64,000 nt of DNA from G963676655 sp963678305 (GCA_963678305.2 CAXXVV010000004.1:124001-188000), one strand, 5' to 3'; counted from the stretch's first letter, positions 50,630-60,479 are shown. Numbers and translations are program-made. Notes: generated by a model from the letters alone, not told the origin.

Positions 50630-51664
50630 TCAGTAAACGAAATACTGGTAGTAGCGGGTTCCCTGGGATTCCGGGACTTTTGCAATATAACAGGAGAATA
50701 CCAACGTTGCCGGGGGCTGCTCGGGGGATGTCTTGGAGGTGACGACTATTGTGTACAGCCCGGATTCTTTGAAGATGAATTTGCTGCGGACTTTGGCTAG
50801 AATATCTGGATCAAGTGATTCAGAAAGTTTTGTCTTGTTTTGACGCCATTTTGCAATGGCTTCCAGTACGCTCTCGGCTTTTTCTTCGGAAATATTACAA
50901 CGCCCCATAATCTGGTATTTTCCGGCGGTAAAGATAGATGGAAGTCCGGAAGTCGTTCGCAATCCGGGCGGAGCAATTAGACGAAAAAGCGACAGGCGAT
51001 GATACTGATCCAACTGGAAAAGTTTTTCAGCCCCGGGGACAAGCATTATTTCCTCACGGAACTGCATTTTATTGTTCCTCGGCAAATTTGGCAATCCAAG
51101 TTCAAGATATTTAGCTTTTTCCGCTCCATGCAGGCGAACAGTTTCATCTCCGTCAACATAATCCAGCAAAGCGTCCTGGAATGAGGTTAAATCTTCGTTT
51201 TCAGTCATCAATTGGGTAATGAGTTGTTTGTAGAATTGCAAATCGCGAACAGGATTCGTCCCGTATATATCTATTCCTGAGCGCATGTCGTATATCCTTA
51301 TAGTACTCTCTTTACCACCGCTGGTAATTGTATGGGGAATTCCGTCCGCCCTGAAGTCTTTCAATAATATTTCTGTATCCTCTTCTTTATCAAACTTATT
51401 ACCATCGCTATCAGCTTCTCCTAACAGGCCTAAAGAATTGGTGTTGCTTTTCATTAAATACCACTGAATTCGGGCGGCAGCGCTTTCAGCCGCATATACA
51501 GCCTCTGAATGTCCGGTCGAGGCCGCAGTAACCATTGCGGTCAACTTTGAAACGGTTATAGCGGAGGCGGTCAGAACGGCTGCAAGCATGAGCAATCCCA
51601 GAACGGTTATCAAGGCGATGCCCCGTTCGTTTTTGTCGTTCAACTGTTTATTCTTAAACTTCAT
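50630..51664 (-). CDS. gspK: type II secretion minor pseudopilin GspK
   Basis: About 344 aa from the ATG at 51664, which lies one base after the gspJ stop; a longer frame from 51745 would overlap gspJ. The N-terminus has ERGIALITVLGLLMLAAVLT (class III signal, G before I) and the large globular domain expected of GspK, with the helical insertion LTSFQDALLDYVDGDETVRL typical for T2SS K proteins. GspK caps the pseudopilus as a tip complex with I and J. It is the last gene of the operon in transcription order. Confidence 0.88.
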   Translation of the reverse strand: MKFKNKQLNDKNERGIALITVLGLLMLAAVLTASAITVSKLTAMVTAASTGHSEAVYAAESAAARIQWYLMKSNTNSLGLLGEADSDGNKFDKEEDTEILLKDFRADGIPHTITSGGKESTIRIYDMRSGIDIYGTNPVRDLQFYKQLITQLMTENEDLTSFQDALLDYVDGDETVRLHGAEKAKYLELGLPNLPRNNKMQFREEIMLVPGAEKLFQLDQYHRLSLFRLIAPPGLRTTSGLPSIFTAGKYQIMGRCNISEEKAESVLEAIAKWRQNKTKLSESLDPDILAKVRSKFIFKESGLYTIVVTSKTSPEQPPATLVFSCYIAKVPESQGTRYYQYFVY

Positions 51665-51665
51665 G

Positions 51666-52319
51666 TCAATATAACCTGTTCCCGAATGATTTATACTTCC
51701 CCATTCCGGCGGTACGGCGAAGCCAGCGTGCGCTTCTTCCGTCATTCCAAGTTATGGTCATCTGGATCGCGGATGGTATGTACTTCATATCTTCGTCATT
51801 CCAGCTTTCGCTCCAAGTCAGTTTATCATTTTCGTACCATGCGTAGAGGAAAGAAATTGATCTGACATTTTCAGCCAGAACTTCAGTTTTGCAATAACTG
51901 TCATCAGCACTGATCTCATCATCCGGCAAAATCGGGCTTTTACGGTAAATGGCCAGCAGCTTGCCATCACTCAGTTCAAGTTTAAGAAACCGAATTCCCC
52001 CATCTTTTATCGACTCTGGGCGGTGAAGGTAAGTTATCAATAATGAATCGGAATCTCCCTTAAATACAAAACGGTTTTTATTGTTATTGTCGGTCCACTG
52101 GAACGGGACCGCATTGCGAAAAGCGGTATTAACGATTTGATCGATAACGCGATATTCATCCAGTTCGGCATTGGCACTGCTAACTTTTTCACGCGTGCTG
52201 ATAACTGTGTGCAATGCCATGACAACAGTCAAAGTAATCAATGTAAAAATCCCTAGAGCCAATACCAGCTCGACCAGGGTAAAAACGCTGCATCGCTTAA
52301 TGTTTCCGGCAGACCTCAT
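51666..52319 (-). CDS. gspJ: type II secretion minor pseudopilin GspJ-like
   Basis: 217 aa. The class III signal is RCSV then FTLVELVLALGIFTLITLTV, followed by the beta-rich globular domain with SISFLYAWYENDKLTWSESW and IPSAIQMTITWNDG, which match GspJ. The residue before the cleavage site is V, not G. The gene overlaps gspI by 4 bases and is followed by gspK after 1 base. It is part of the pseudopilus tip. Confidence 0.85.
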   Translation of the reverse strand: MRSAGNIKRCSVFTLVELVLALGIFTLITLTVVMALHTVISTREKVSSANAELDEYRVIDQIVNTAFRNAVPFQWTDNNNKNRFVFKGDSDSLLITYLHRPESIKDGGIRFLKLELSDGKLLAIYRKSPILPDDEISADDSYCKTEVLAENVRSISFLYAWYENDKLTWSESWNDEDMKYIPSAIQMTITWNDGRSARWLRRTAGMGKYKSFGNRLY

Positions 52320-52714
52320 AAATCCAGATCCTTCATTATGGTATCAACCTGTACCTCTTTAAGCACATGACTATCTTCACGCGATAACACTTTTATCTTA
52401 ACGGTCGCCAGTTTCCATGATCCGGCAATATTATCAACCCCGTCAGGAAAATTATCTTCGCACGGTTCAACCCTGCACTCCGCATAATATTCTTCATATG
52501 GAAAAATACGCACATCAATATTCCCCTCTCCGGGGGTAAGCAAATAATATTCAGCCGCCTGCTCAAGTGCATGCTGTTCCTTCCAGCGTTCCCGAGCCCT
52601 GATGATCCTGTTTTTTGCGGTTGTTGCCAGCGCCAGTGAAACACTCAGCCCCAAAGTCAGGATTGTCAGGGCCACGACAACTTCAATCAACGTGAATTTT
52701 CTCAGTTTAATCAC
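52316..52714 (-). CDS. gspI: type II secretion minor pseudopilin GspI-like
   Basis: 132 aa from a GTG at 52714. This start is preferred over the ATG at 52738 because AGGAGG stands 7 bases before it and it leaves a canonical short leader (IKLRK before FTLIEVVVALTILTLGLS). The remainder is a small pseudopilin domain ending VKEVQVDTIMKDLDL-like. It overlaps gspH by 8 bases and gspJ by 4. The -1 residue is K. Confidence 0.82.
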   Translation of the reverse strand: MIKLRKFTLIEVVVALTILTLGLSVSLALATTAKNRIIRARERWKEQHALEQAAEYYLLTPGEGNIDVRIFPYEEYYAECRVEPCEDNFPDGVDNIAGSWKLATVKIKVLSREDSHVLKEVQVDTIMKDLDL

Positions 52715-53312
52715 TGGCTTCCTCCTTCTCCGGATCACGAACTCTAATTATTCCGGTCAGCCTTGAGCAACTTACTAAACGCCGGTGCCCGGACAACTCC
52801 AACTTGAAATCCGACCCGAATCCGGTTCCTCCTGCGGAAAAAGAATATACCACTGACTCATCACCCAAATTCTCTTCGGAAGGTTTATCAGATATTGAGA
52901 AATCCGGCATTTTAGGCAAGGGATTTTCTTTTCCGGATTCTTCCACCTCCTTTTCATCTTCTGATATACGGGAAAACTCCACGCCATTAGGTAACGAATA
53001 TGTCAGATAACGTTCTTCGATTCCGGAGGCCGTGGAATCAGACTGTCCGCCTGATTCGGACACTCTGAACCGGCGGTTATTTTCATCATAAAGCAGATAG
53101 GTTTTGCAGTTTTTGGCCGTCGCGCGCATTCTGGCGGTTGTCAACATTGACTTCAGTTCCTGAGCGCAGTTATCGATTTCCACGGATGCCGGGACATGGG
53201 CCATTTTTACAACTCCGATTGTCATTATAAGTGCCAGCACCACCATGACGACAATCATTTCAATCAACGTAAAATGTGACTTCAACCGATTTTCGGGAGG
53301 AAATAAAACCAT
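52707..53312 (-). CDS. gspH: type II secretion pseudopilin GspH-like
   Basis: About 201 aa from the ATG at 53312 (the ATG at 53345 would overlap gspF by 11 bases). The signal LKSH then FTLIEMIVVMVVLALIMTIG is followed by CAQELKSMLTTARMRATAKN, YLLYDENNRRFRVS and a C-terminal LSGHRRLVSCSRLTGIIRV, as in GspH/FimT proteins. An acidic, Ser/Glu-rich insertion (about 105-150) is unusual. The -1 residue is H. Confidence 0.82.
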   Translation of the reverse strand: MVLFPPENRLKSHFTLIEMIVVMVVLALIMTIGVVKMAHVPASVEIDNCAQELKSMLTTARMRATAKNCKTYLLYDENNRRFRVSESGGQSDSTASGIEERYLTYSLPNGVEFSRISEDEKEVEESGKENPLPKMPDFSISDKPSEENLGDESVVYSFSAGGTGFGSDFKLELSGHRRLVSCSRLTGIIRVRDPEKEEASD

Positions 53313-53334
53313 GTTATATTCCGGGTTAAGCTCT

Positions 53335-54540
53335 TTACATCTCATTCATCTCGACCACGGTCAGGAAGACGGCCAGAACCATCAGAAAAACCACCAGCGC
53401 CAGAACGATAATTACCGCCGGCTCAAACAAGGCCAGCAGACGCTTGATCTTGATCTTCAGCCTTTTTTCCATTTCGCCGGCAACATTGTTCAACATATCT
53501 CCAACCCGCCCTGATTCCTCGCCGACTTGCAGCATCTGAACTGCGTTTACGGGGATATGGGGACTCTTTGACAAGGCGGCTGAAAGTTTTGCGCCGCCAC
53601 GCAATTCCCGTTCAACATCGGCAAACGTCTTTTTGATGGTCCGGTTGTCTATTACTTTGATCGAAACCTGAACCGTTTTGAGCAGATGAACGTGATTTTG
53701 CAGCATGATGGCCAAGGTCCTGATGAACCGGCTCAAATTGATGGCGGAAGTAATCGAACCGAGTAACGGCAGTTTCAAAACAAAGCGGTCCCACTTATCT
53801 TTAACCGGAGTTCCTTTGCGGACCTGCATGATCAGCCAAATCCCGGCCACTACCAGGAACACCCAGAACGGCCACAGCATAATGACAAAATCGCTTGTTC
53901 CCATCATAATCCTGGTCAGCAGCGGCAGTTCTTTTCCCATATCAATAAATATTTTGGCGAAACGCGGAATCAGGAAGGTAAAGACCAGACCGGAAACCAG
54001 CAGCGTTATGGACAGGATAATGACCGGATATATTGAGCTGGTAATGATAAATTCCCGTAACTCTTTTGAATCGGTCATAAAATGCTGCAATTCGCTTACT
54101 ACTTCCGGCAGACAGCCGGTTTCCTCTCCGGTTTCCACCAGATTGGCATAGATGTCCGGGAAGCGGGTCCCTTGCTCTCTGATGAGCTCGGAAAACCTGC
54201 GCCCTTCATGCAGACCGCGACGCAATGAGATAACTACCGATTTTCCCTGTTTTTCAGTCATCCCGGTTCCTATAATCTGCAACGCGCGTTCAAGTTGAAT
54301 ATGAGATTGCAATAACGGTTCCAGCCGGTCGGTAAAATCATATACGTTAAACCGGCTTAGTCCAAAGAACGGCAATCCGGTCCCTGCCAAGCCGTTTTCG
54401 TTGGCTTCTCCAAGAAATTTCAGCGGCTTCATTCCGCGGTTGCGCAAACGGCTTACCGCATCATCGCGGTGCTCGCCCTCGATCACCGTTTCGCAGACCT
54501 TACCGCCTGCATCAGCTATTTTAAATTTGTATAACGCCAT
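53335..54540 (-). CDS. gspF: type II secretion inner-membrane platform protein GspF
   Basis: 401 aa. Two T2SSF domains: the first with RLEPLLQSHIQLERALQIIG and LVETGEETGCLPEVVSELQ, the second with SRFIRTLAIMLQNHVHLLKT and MLQVGEESGRVGDMLNNVAG. Three membrane helices include SITLLVSGLVFTFLIPRFA and the C-terminal VIIVLALVVFLMVLAVFLTV. It connects the ATPase to pseudopilus assembly. It follows gspE after 15 bases. Confidence 0.95.
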   Translation of the reverse strand: MALYKFKIADAGGKVCETVIEGEHRDDAVSRLRNRGMKPLKFLGEANENGLAGTGLPFFGLSRFNVYDFTDRLEPLLQSHIQLERALQIIGTGMTEKQGKSVVISLRRGLHEGRRFSELIREQGTRFPDIYANLVETGEETGCLPEVVSELQHFMTDSKELREFIITSSIYPVIILSITLLVSGLVFTFLIPRFAKIFIDMGKELPLLTRIMMGTSDFVIMLWPFWVFLVVAGIWLIMQVRKGTPVKDKWDRFVLKLPLLGSITSAINLSRFIRTLAIMLQNHVHLLKTVQVSIKVIDNRTIKKTFADVERELRGGAKLSAALSKSPHIPVNAVQMLQVGEESGRVGDMLNNVAGEMEKRLKIKIKRLLALFEPAVIIVLALVVFLMVLAVFLTVVEMNEM

Positions 54541-54555
54541 AAATCACCATTTTAA

Positions 54556-56139
54556 TCAATACAAATCCATCGAAACTCGCGCGGCTTCAGCTTCGGTTGT
54601 AATTCCTGCTTCCACTTTACGGGTTGCATCCTGTCCTAGAGTAACCATACCGTTGCTGCGAGCGATTGCGGCAATTTGAGTACTTGATTTACCAGCGATA
54701 ACCGCGGAACGGATTTCTTCGTTCATGGCCAATAATTCAAACACCCCGGTCCGGCCTTTGAAACCGGTTCCTGAACATGTTCGACAACGACCGCCGGTAA
54801 GATTATAATTAGTTCCGGTTCCATTGCAATCATGGCAAACAATTCGCACCAAACGTTGTGAAAGCACCCCGAACAATGCTGATGAAACCAAAAAGTTTTC
54901 CACGCCAAGATCAAGCAGACGGGTAATCGCACCTGCCGCGTCGTTGGTATGTAGAGTGCTAAGAACAAGGTGTCCGGTGAGAGCGGCATTAATTGCAATA
55001 TCGGCTGTTTCCTTATCGCGGATTTCCCCGACCAGAATCACGTCCGGGTCCTGACGCACAATATGCCGGAGTCCGGCTGCGAAAGTGAGTCCAATTTGCG
55101 GATTAACCGGTATCTGCGAGAGCCGTTCGAACTGATACTCGACCGGATCTTCAATGGTAATGATTTTTCTTTTTACACTGTCGATGCGAGAAATGACACT
55201 GTAAAGCGTAGTAGTCTTTCCGCTGCCGGTGGGACCTACCACCAGAATGATGCCGTGGGGAATATTGATCAACTTTTCGAACGACTCAAATATCTCCGAC
55301 GACATACCGATCCCGGTCAAGTCAAATGAGATACTGTCACGACTTAAAAGTCTCAGAACAATACTTTCACCTTTCATTGTTGGAACAGTGCTGATACGTA
55401 CATCAAATTCATTTCCCCCAAGCCTGAAACTTGTCCGGCCATCCTGAGGTCTTCGTGATTCGGCGATATTCAACCCGCCGACCAGCTTTATTCTGGAAAC
55501 GATGGCAGGATATTGTTCCGGCGGACATTCCATGATCTCAATAAGTTCCCCATCTATTCTGAATCTGAAAACCAGTCTTTCCGATTCCGGTTCAACATGA
55601 ATATCACTCGCTCGCATTTCCTGGGCCCGAATAAAGATGTCGTTGACCAGACGAACTATCCTGGCCTCTCCGGCCAGAGCACGTAACGTATCTTCGGACT
55701 CTTCTCCAGGTTGAATATTTTCTCCATCATCATTACTGTATGCGGCGGTAATCAGCCTTTCAATCAGCGTCTGCCGGGCTAACTGAAAATGAACATCCAG
55801 ACTGGTTAATTTTTTGAAATGATAATACAGCTTTGCGGCATTTAACGGATTAGCCAGCAAAAGAGTCAGAACCGAATCATTCTGTTCATAAGGAATGCAT
55901 TGATAACGGTTGAGAAAATCCGTATTTATATTCGGCAGCGGTGTCGGAACAAAAACATCCTGTTCATCAAAAACAGGTAGTCCGGATGCGACAGAATATA
56001 CCTCAAGCAGATCATTCTCTGTTATTGTTCCGTTCCGGCACAATTCCGCGGCAACCGGTTCCTCAATATGTGGAACCAGTTGCTTGAGTTGTTCGGTCAA
56101 TGCTTCGGAAACATGAATTGGATGTAAACACGGTAACAT
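54556..56139 (-). CDS. gspE: type II secretion ATPase GspE
   Basis: 527 aa. An N-terminal N1E-like domain binds GspL. The motor shows RASDIHVEPESERLVFRFRI, Walker A VVGPTGSGKTTTLYSVI (about residue 300), the Asp box TIEDPVEYQFE, Walker B DVILVGEIRDKETADIA, the His box GHLVLSTLHTNDAAGAITRL and the tetracysteine zinc site CHDCNGTG...CRTCSGTG. All key residues are present, so it should be active. It lies between a DUF2059-like gene and gspF. Confidence 0.96.
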   Translation of the reverse strand: MLPCLHPIHVSEALTEQLKQLVPHIEEPVAAELCRNGTITENDLLEVYSVASGLPVFDEQDVFVPTPLPNINTDFLNRYQCIPYEQNDSVLTLLLANPLNAAKLYYHFKKLTSLDVHFQLARQTLIERLITAAYSNDDGENIQPGEESEDTLRALAGEARIVRLVNDIFIRAQEMRASDIHVEPESERLVFRFRIDGELIEIMECPPEQYPAIVSRIKLVGGLNIAESRRPQDGRTSFRLGGNEFDVRISTVPTMKGESIVLRLLSRDSISFDLTGIGMSSEIFESFEKLINIPHGIILVVGPTGSGKTTTLYSVISRIDSVKRKIITIEDPVEYQFERLSQIPVNPQIGLTFAAGLRHIVRQDPDVILVGEIRDKETADIAINAALTGHLVLSTLHTNDAAGAITRLLDLGVENFLVSSALFGVLSQRLVRIVCHDCNGTGTNYNLTGGRCRTCSGTGFKGRTGVFELLAMNEEIRSAVIAGKSSTQIAAIARSNGMVTLGQDATRKVEAGITTEAEAARVSMDLY

Positions 56140-56145
56140 ATTTAC

Positions 56146-56769
56146 TTACTGTTTCTTGGTTTCTTCCTGCTTTTCCATTTTAGCCGTAGCTTTTACACAA
56201 TTAGGTTTTTCACAACTGGTGGTATTTGTTTTAGAACATTCAACTTTCTTTGTGCTATTTGCCGGGACGGCCGTTTTCTTAACACTCCTTCTTCTTTGTG
56301 ATTGACTATGGTTTCTCATTTCCATCTGTACCGCACGCAGTTGTGGCATGATCTGTCGATACCTGTTCTGCATAAGTTTCATTTCCTGACGCATTAAATT
56401 GTCTCTTTCTCGCAATAGTTTTCCGGCAGGAGTTTTGTAAAACTCAATGATTCCTTTCATTTCATTAATCGTAAAAGTTTTAGTATAAAGCTTGATATAC
56501 TCCCCTTTTATATTTTTCCAATCAAAAGCGTTGTCAATCAGCGTGTCAAGCTTTTTTTTGTACGTGGCAATCTTTTTCGGGTCGTTTTTCCCTCGCATAC
56601 GTAGCAACATTCGCTCATTCATCTGGGAGATGTTCCTTTTGGTATTCTGAATATTTTGCGATATTCCCGTCAGGTTAACTAGCTCTTCTGCTAACTTTTC
56701 CTTTTCTGAATCCCCAGCAAATACACTCATAGAAGTAACTGCCAACAACACGGTTAGACTTTTTTTCAT
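56146..56769 (-). CDS. DUF2059-like secreted helical protein
   Basis: About 207 aa from the ATG at 56769, 11 bases after AAAGGA. A signal peptide (KSLTVLLAVTSMSVFAG) is followed by a DUF2059-type helical domain: KLAEELVNLTGISQNIQNTK and FTINEMKGIIEFYKTPAGKL are the family hallmarks. The C-terminus is a Lys/Thr/Cys-rich tail (about 155-207). Function of the family is unknown. It sits between gspD and gspE within the secretion operon, only 6 bases from gspE, so it may be a periplasmic accessory of this secretion system (inference). Confidence 0.75.
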   Translation of the reverse strand: MKKSLTVLLAVTSMSVFAGDSEKEKLAEELVNLTGISQNIQNTKRNISQMNERMLLRMRGKNDPKKIATYKKKLDTLIDNAFDWKNIKGEYIKLYTKTFTINEMKGIIEFYKTPAGKLLRERDNLMRQEMKLMQNRYRQIMPQLRAVQMEMRNHSQSQRRRSVKKTAVPANSTKKVECSKTNTTSCEKPNCVKATAKMEKQEETKKQ

Positions 56770-56821
56770 GACACAATCCTTTCTTTTTTGTATCAATAGA
56801 GATATTGGTTATTAAAAAAGC

Positions 56822-59119
56822 TTAATTCGCTTTTTTCTTGATCTTCTTATCTTTATCCGTGATCTTTTTATCAACATCCGGGTTTTGAAAAGCATGAATA
56901 GCCCAGACCGCTTCACGATACTGTCTAAGCAAGTTCTGCAATTTACTTTTCTTGGTTACAATATGACCGGTAATCATGATGATCATTTCAGTTTTTTCGG
57001 AACTATTATAAGTGTTTCCAAGTAATCTGTTCACCCATGGAATGTCAATGAGGAAAGGGATACTGTCCAAAGAATCCTGTTTCTTTTCCCGAATCAATCC
57101 ACCGATAATCATGGTTTGATTGTTCTCCAGAGACATCGAGGTTTTCAGGGTTCTTTCCTGGATTTCAGGAGAGTCAATACTTGAAGTTTTATTTTCAATC
57201 GCATCGGAAACAGTCTGCTCAATATCAAGAGTAATTAAACCGTTCTGGGTGACATGCGGTGTAATAGTTAGAATTATTCCGGTATCGATATACTGCACAT
57301 TCTGAAGTAATGTTGTCCCTGATGTCTGAGTGGACGATGTATCACTAAGCTGAGAAGAAATAATGGGGACTTTGTTCCCTACCGATATTTTGGCTTCAGC
57401 GTGACTGACTACCAGCAGTTGTGGACTGGAAATTACTTTTGTCCGACCACGCCCGGCCGTTGCTTTTATATAAGCATATTTATCATCCGGGCTATTGGGA
57501 TTGAAAATCAGGAAGTTGGCCCCGTATTGATTGTCTCCTCCCGGATTGAGAGACTTGTAATTTGTTCCTCCGGATGCGCCGGCACTGTTACCCATCGCAC
57601 CAGCAATATTAAATTCGGTTCCGAATTCCGTGGTGTTATCCAGGTTGACTTCAACCACAAGCACCTGCAGCAGAACTTGCGAAGGTGCAATATCCAACCG
57701 ATCCAGCACCGCCTTGATCATCGCGTATGTTCGGGTCGAAGTTCTGAACACCAAACGATTATGAACCGCATCCGCGAAAACCTTAACTTTTGCATTGAAC
57801 ACATCCTTTTCATCCAACTCATTGTTCTTCGACTTGGATGATAGTGTCTTTGTACTACCTGAACTTTTAACTGATTTGGTGGAATTTCCAGTGTTGCCCC
57901 CACTGCTGGATTTGTTCGCCGACAGAGAACTGCCCTCAAGATTGAATAAAACGCTAAGTGCCTGAACCAAATCCTCCGCTTTATCATTGAAAACCTGGTA
58001 AATAAAGACATTTTCCTGGTCATCCTCACTTGGTTGGTCCAATATCTCCATCCAGTGCTGTAATTCGCCCAGTGCTGATTGAGTCGCGGCCACTCCGACA
58101 ATTGTCTGCATGCGATCAATTGTCGTTAATTTAATCATTCCCGGCCTGACTTTATCTTTGTCAATTGCGACGGGAAAACCAAGCATTGGCAGAAGTTTAC
58201 CCAGTTCTTCGGCAATCTTTTCCGCCGGCGCATTGACACAATGCATCACTATCCGGTGTTCCCCTCTGGGAACCGGACGATCTATCAAACGCAAAAGACG
58301 CCCCAGTTTGCCGATATTTTCCGGCGATTCCACGACAATCAAACGATTCTGATCTTTTAACTCTAATACAGTCCCTCCCGGAGACATGAATGGTTTTATT
58401 TGATTCGCGGCCACTTGAGCCTCAATATTTTTGAGTTGGAATTCCAGCACCCCGGCTCCTTTCGCAGCACCAGCCTTGTCAAAGAGGTAATGGTCCTCCG
58501 GCATCTTATCGATTCCCCTGATATGAAGCACATTCCCAGCCCCCGGACTGCACCAGGCCCCTGACAGCAACAATAAATTCTCAAAGACCTCCCAAATCTC
58601 ACGTTTTGTCAATTTAGCACTTAACGAAATGGTCACCGAACCTTTCAGCCCGGGGTCAGTGAGGTAATTGAAATTCAGCATATCAGCGAAGGCTGGAATT
58701 ACATCACCTAGTGAAGCCGAGTTAAAATTAAAATTAACATCCACCTTTTTATTCGCGGTCTTTGAAGTCCATGGTTCTTTATCATAAAATTTGATGATTT
58801 TATGTTCCGATGCCGGGTTGGATTCTTTTCCATTATATTTTTTCAACACGGTTTTTTCATCGGCGGTTTGCTCTGAAGCGCTAAAGTTTATTTTGTCCCC
58901 TTTGACACTACGGCGTTCTTTCTTTTCATCAACAACCAAATCTTTCGGGAAAATATTAACTTCCAATTCCTTATCGAGCTTAAGAGTTTTCTTTTCCTGC
59001 ATTTTCTTCTGTTCCTCAGCAAGGGCTTGGCAACTGCTGCAAATAACCGCAGAAAACGACACCGTTATGATGAGGACCGGAAAAAGAAGTTTTTTTCTCA
59101 ATTGAAGTAAGTAAGTCAT
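56822..59119 (-). CDS. gspD: type II secretion outer-membrane secretin GspD
   Basis: 765 aa. A signal peptide leads to a charged linker, then the N0 domain (VNFNFNSASLGDVIPAFADM), N1-N3 domains (VAANQIKPFMSPGGTVLELK, MIKLTTIDRMQTIVGVAATQ, then a Ser/Gly/Lys-rich insertion at about 405-440) and the secretin pore domain (LLQVLVVEVNLDNTTEFGTE, VISSPQLLVVSHAEAKISVG, NGLITLDIEQTVSD, TMIIGGLIREKKQDSLDSIP). The gene starts in a 4-base overlap with gspC. It forms the outer-membrane channel and confirms a diderm envelope. Confidence 0.95.
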   Translation of the reverse strand: MTYLLQLRKKLLFPVLIITVSFSAVICSSCQALAEEQKKMQEKKTLKLDKELEVNIFPKDLVVDEKKERRSVKGDKINFSASEQTADEKTVLKKYNGKESNPASEHKIIKFYDKEPWTSKTANKKVDVNFNFNSASLGDVIPAFADMLNFNYLTDPGLKGSVTISLSAKLTKREIWEVFENLLLLSGAWCSPGAGNVLHIRGIDKMPEDHYLFDKAGAAKGAGVLEFQLKNIEAQVAANQIKPFMSPGGTVLELKDQNRLIVVESPENIGKLGRLLRLIDRPVPRGEHRIVMHCVNAPAEKIAEELGKLLPMLGFPVAIDKDKVRPGMIKLTTIDRMQTIVGVAATQSALGELQHWMEILDQPSEDDQENVFIYQVFNDKAEDLVQALSVLFNLEGSSLSANKSSSGGNTGNSTKSVKSSGSTKTLSSKSKNNELDEKDVFNAKVKVFADAVHNRLVFRTSTRTYAMIKAVLDRLDIAPSQVLLQVLVVEVNLDNTTEFGTEFNIAGAMGNSAGASGGTNYKSLNPGGDNQYGANFLIFNPNSPDDKYAYIKATAGRGRTKVISSPQLLVVSHAEAKISVGNKVPIISSQLSDTSSTQTSGTTLLQNVQYIDTGIILTITPHVTQNGLITLDIEQTVSDAIENKTSSIDSPEIQERTLKTSMSLENNQTMIIGGLIREKKQDSLDSIPFLIDIPWVNRLLGNTYNSSEKTEMIIMITGHIVTKKSKLQNLLRQYREAVWAIHAFQNPDVDKKITDKDKKIKKKAN

Positions 59120-59835
59120 TTCTTATACTTTCCAACGTTATTTATATTTCTTTTATTATTGATGTTTCTTGATGTCGCCCTGTGACTTGTACCGCCTCCG
59201 GACTGACTGATTATTCTTTTGGGCGGCAGCGCAACGGCTCCTTTGGCTTGTTCAGTATCTTCAAGCTTCAACTCAAAAGAGTTATTTCCCTGAACTAGTA
59301 ATACAGAATCAACTTTAATCTCTTTCAAGGTATATCCACAGGGCAAACTATCTCCTATGCGATAGTAGCAACTCTTGCTCCCCTGTTGCGGGGGGACAAC
59401 TTTTGGCTTGACTGGAACCGGGCGATGCCTGGAAATGCGACTTCTCGTCCTTGTTGGTGGTCGATGCACAAGCCTCCTTGCGTTATCAATAATAATTGCC
59501 CCGGCCCGGCCCTGAACCTGACATATGCCTTTCAGTATCAGATTGGGCCTTCGAGAGTTTACTACTTTTTTTTCTATTTTGGGAGGCGGCGCATCTGCCG
59601 TGTTTACAACTCCACGCTGAGGTTCGAAAAGATTTGCATCAACTACGCGTTTTACATCAATCACATTGATCTGCTTTCTGGTCGGGACAGGCTTCAGGGC
59701 TACAGATTTACTTGCAACAATATTTTCGGCATAACCGGAATAATCTTTTCTTGGCGGAGTGCTTCGATAAAAAATGTATCCCTGCCAGGCAGTCAACAAA
59801 AAAACTATATTAAGGATAAGCAGTATTTTCTTCAT
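59116..59835 (-). CDS. gspC: type II secretion GspC-like protein
   Basis: 239 aa. One N-terminal membrane helix (ILLILNIVFLLTAWQGYIFY), a proline/lysine linker, and a homology-region-like beta domain (LILKGICQVQGRAGAIIIDN, YYRIGDSLPCGYTLKEI and VDSVLLVQGNNSFELKLED) as in GspC/PilP, which link the inner-membrane platform to the secretin. No PDZ domain is present, as in the shorter variants. ATGA overlaps join it to both gspM and gspD. Confidence 0.75.
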   Translation of the reverse strand: MKKILLILNIVFLLTAWQGYIFYRSTPPRKDYSGYAENIVASKSVALKPVPTRKQINVIDVKRVVDANLFEPQRGVVNTADAPPPKIEKKVVNSRRPNLILKGICQVQGRAGAIIIDNARRLVHRPPTRTRSRISRHRPVPVKPKVVPPQQGSKSCYYRIGDSLPCGYTLKEIKVDSVLLVQGNNSFELKLEDTEQAKGAVALPPKRIISQSGGGTSHRATSRNINNKRNINNVGKYKK

Positions 59836-60479
59836 TTATTTATCTTATCCCTGGCTTTTGTTTTAACTTTAATAGAAACTGATTTCTCTTGCTTCCGGGA
59901 TTTACTCTTTGCGGCATTTTTGTTTTCAAGTTTATCGAGATTGTCCGAGTCCATGCTGAACGCGCAAAATGTCGCGGTCAAACGTAAACTCTCAGTCGAA
60001 CGGGTCGATACTGGACGCAAGCTGAATCTGCGCCACAAAATTTTATTTTCATTAGTCGCAATATCCTCGCAAAACTCCATCAGATTCTTCATCGTTCCGT
60101 AACAGGAAAAGTTCAACTGCCAAAAATTGCCGCCCTTGAACTTGGTTACGCTAGGAGTACCGATTGTCATTACCATGACACCTCGTTCTCTTGCCATCAC
60201 TTCCAGACGCTTACGCAATGAGGCTGCATCGGATTCATTGATAAAATTATCCTTGACGATCATTCTGAAGTGGTTTAACCATTTTTCAACTTCCTTGCCT
60301 GCGTCAACTTCTTTGCGCAGTTCTCTTTTTGCTTCTTTCAATCTGTCAATTTTGCGATCGATTAAACTCTGCGCCGGATACAATTGCTTTATAACGTCCC
60401 ACCACATAATCATCGCGACACAGCCGAGTATCAATATGCCGGCAGATGCAAACAACATTTTACGGGATATTCTTTGCAT
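59832..60479 (-). CDS. gspM: GspM/PilO-like inner-membrane secretion protein
   Basis: About 215 aa from the ATG at 60479, chosen for GGGAG 6 bases before it. One membrane helix (MLFASAGILILGCVAMIMWW) is followed by a coiled coil (DRKIDRLKEAKRELRKEVDA) and a ferredoxin-like domain (LEVMARERGVMVMTIGT, FWQLNFSCYGTMKNLMEFCE). This is the PilO/GspM arrangement. The C-terminus is a very basic Lys-rich tail. It overlaps gspL by 20 bases and gspC by 4. Assignment to GspM rests on order and topology more than on sequence. Confidence 0.7.
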   Translation of the reverse strand: MQRISRKMLFASAGILILGCVAMIMWWDVIKQLYPAQSLIDRKIDRLKEAKRELRKEVDAGKEVEKWLNHFRMIVKDNFINESDAASLRKRLEVMARERGVMVMTIGTPSVTKFKGGNFWQLNFSCYGTMKNLMEFCEDIATNENKILWRRFSLRPVSTRSTESLRLTATFCAFSMDSDNLDKLENKNAAKSKSRKQEKSVSIKVKTKARDKINK

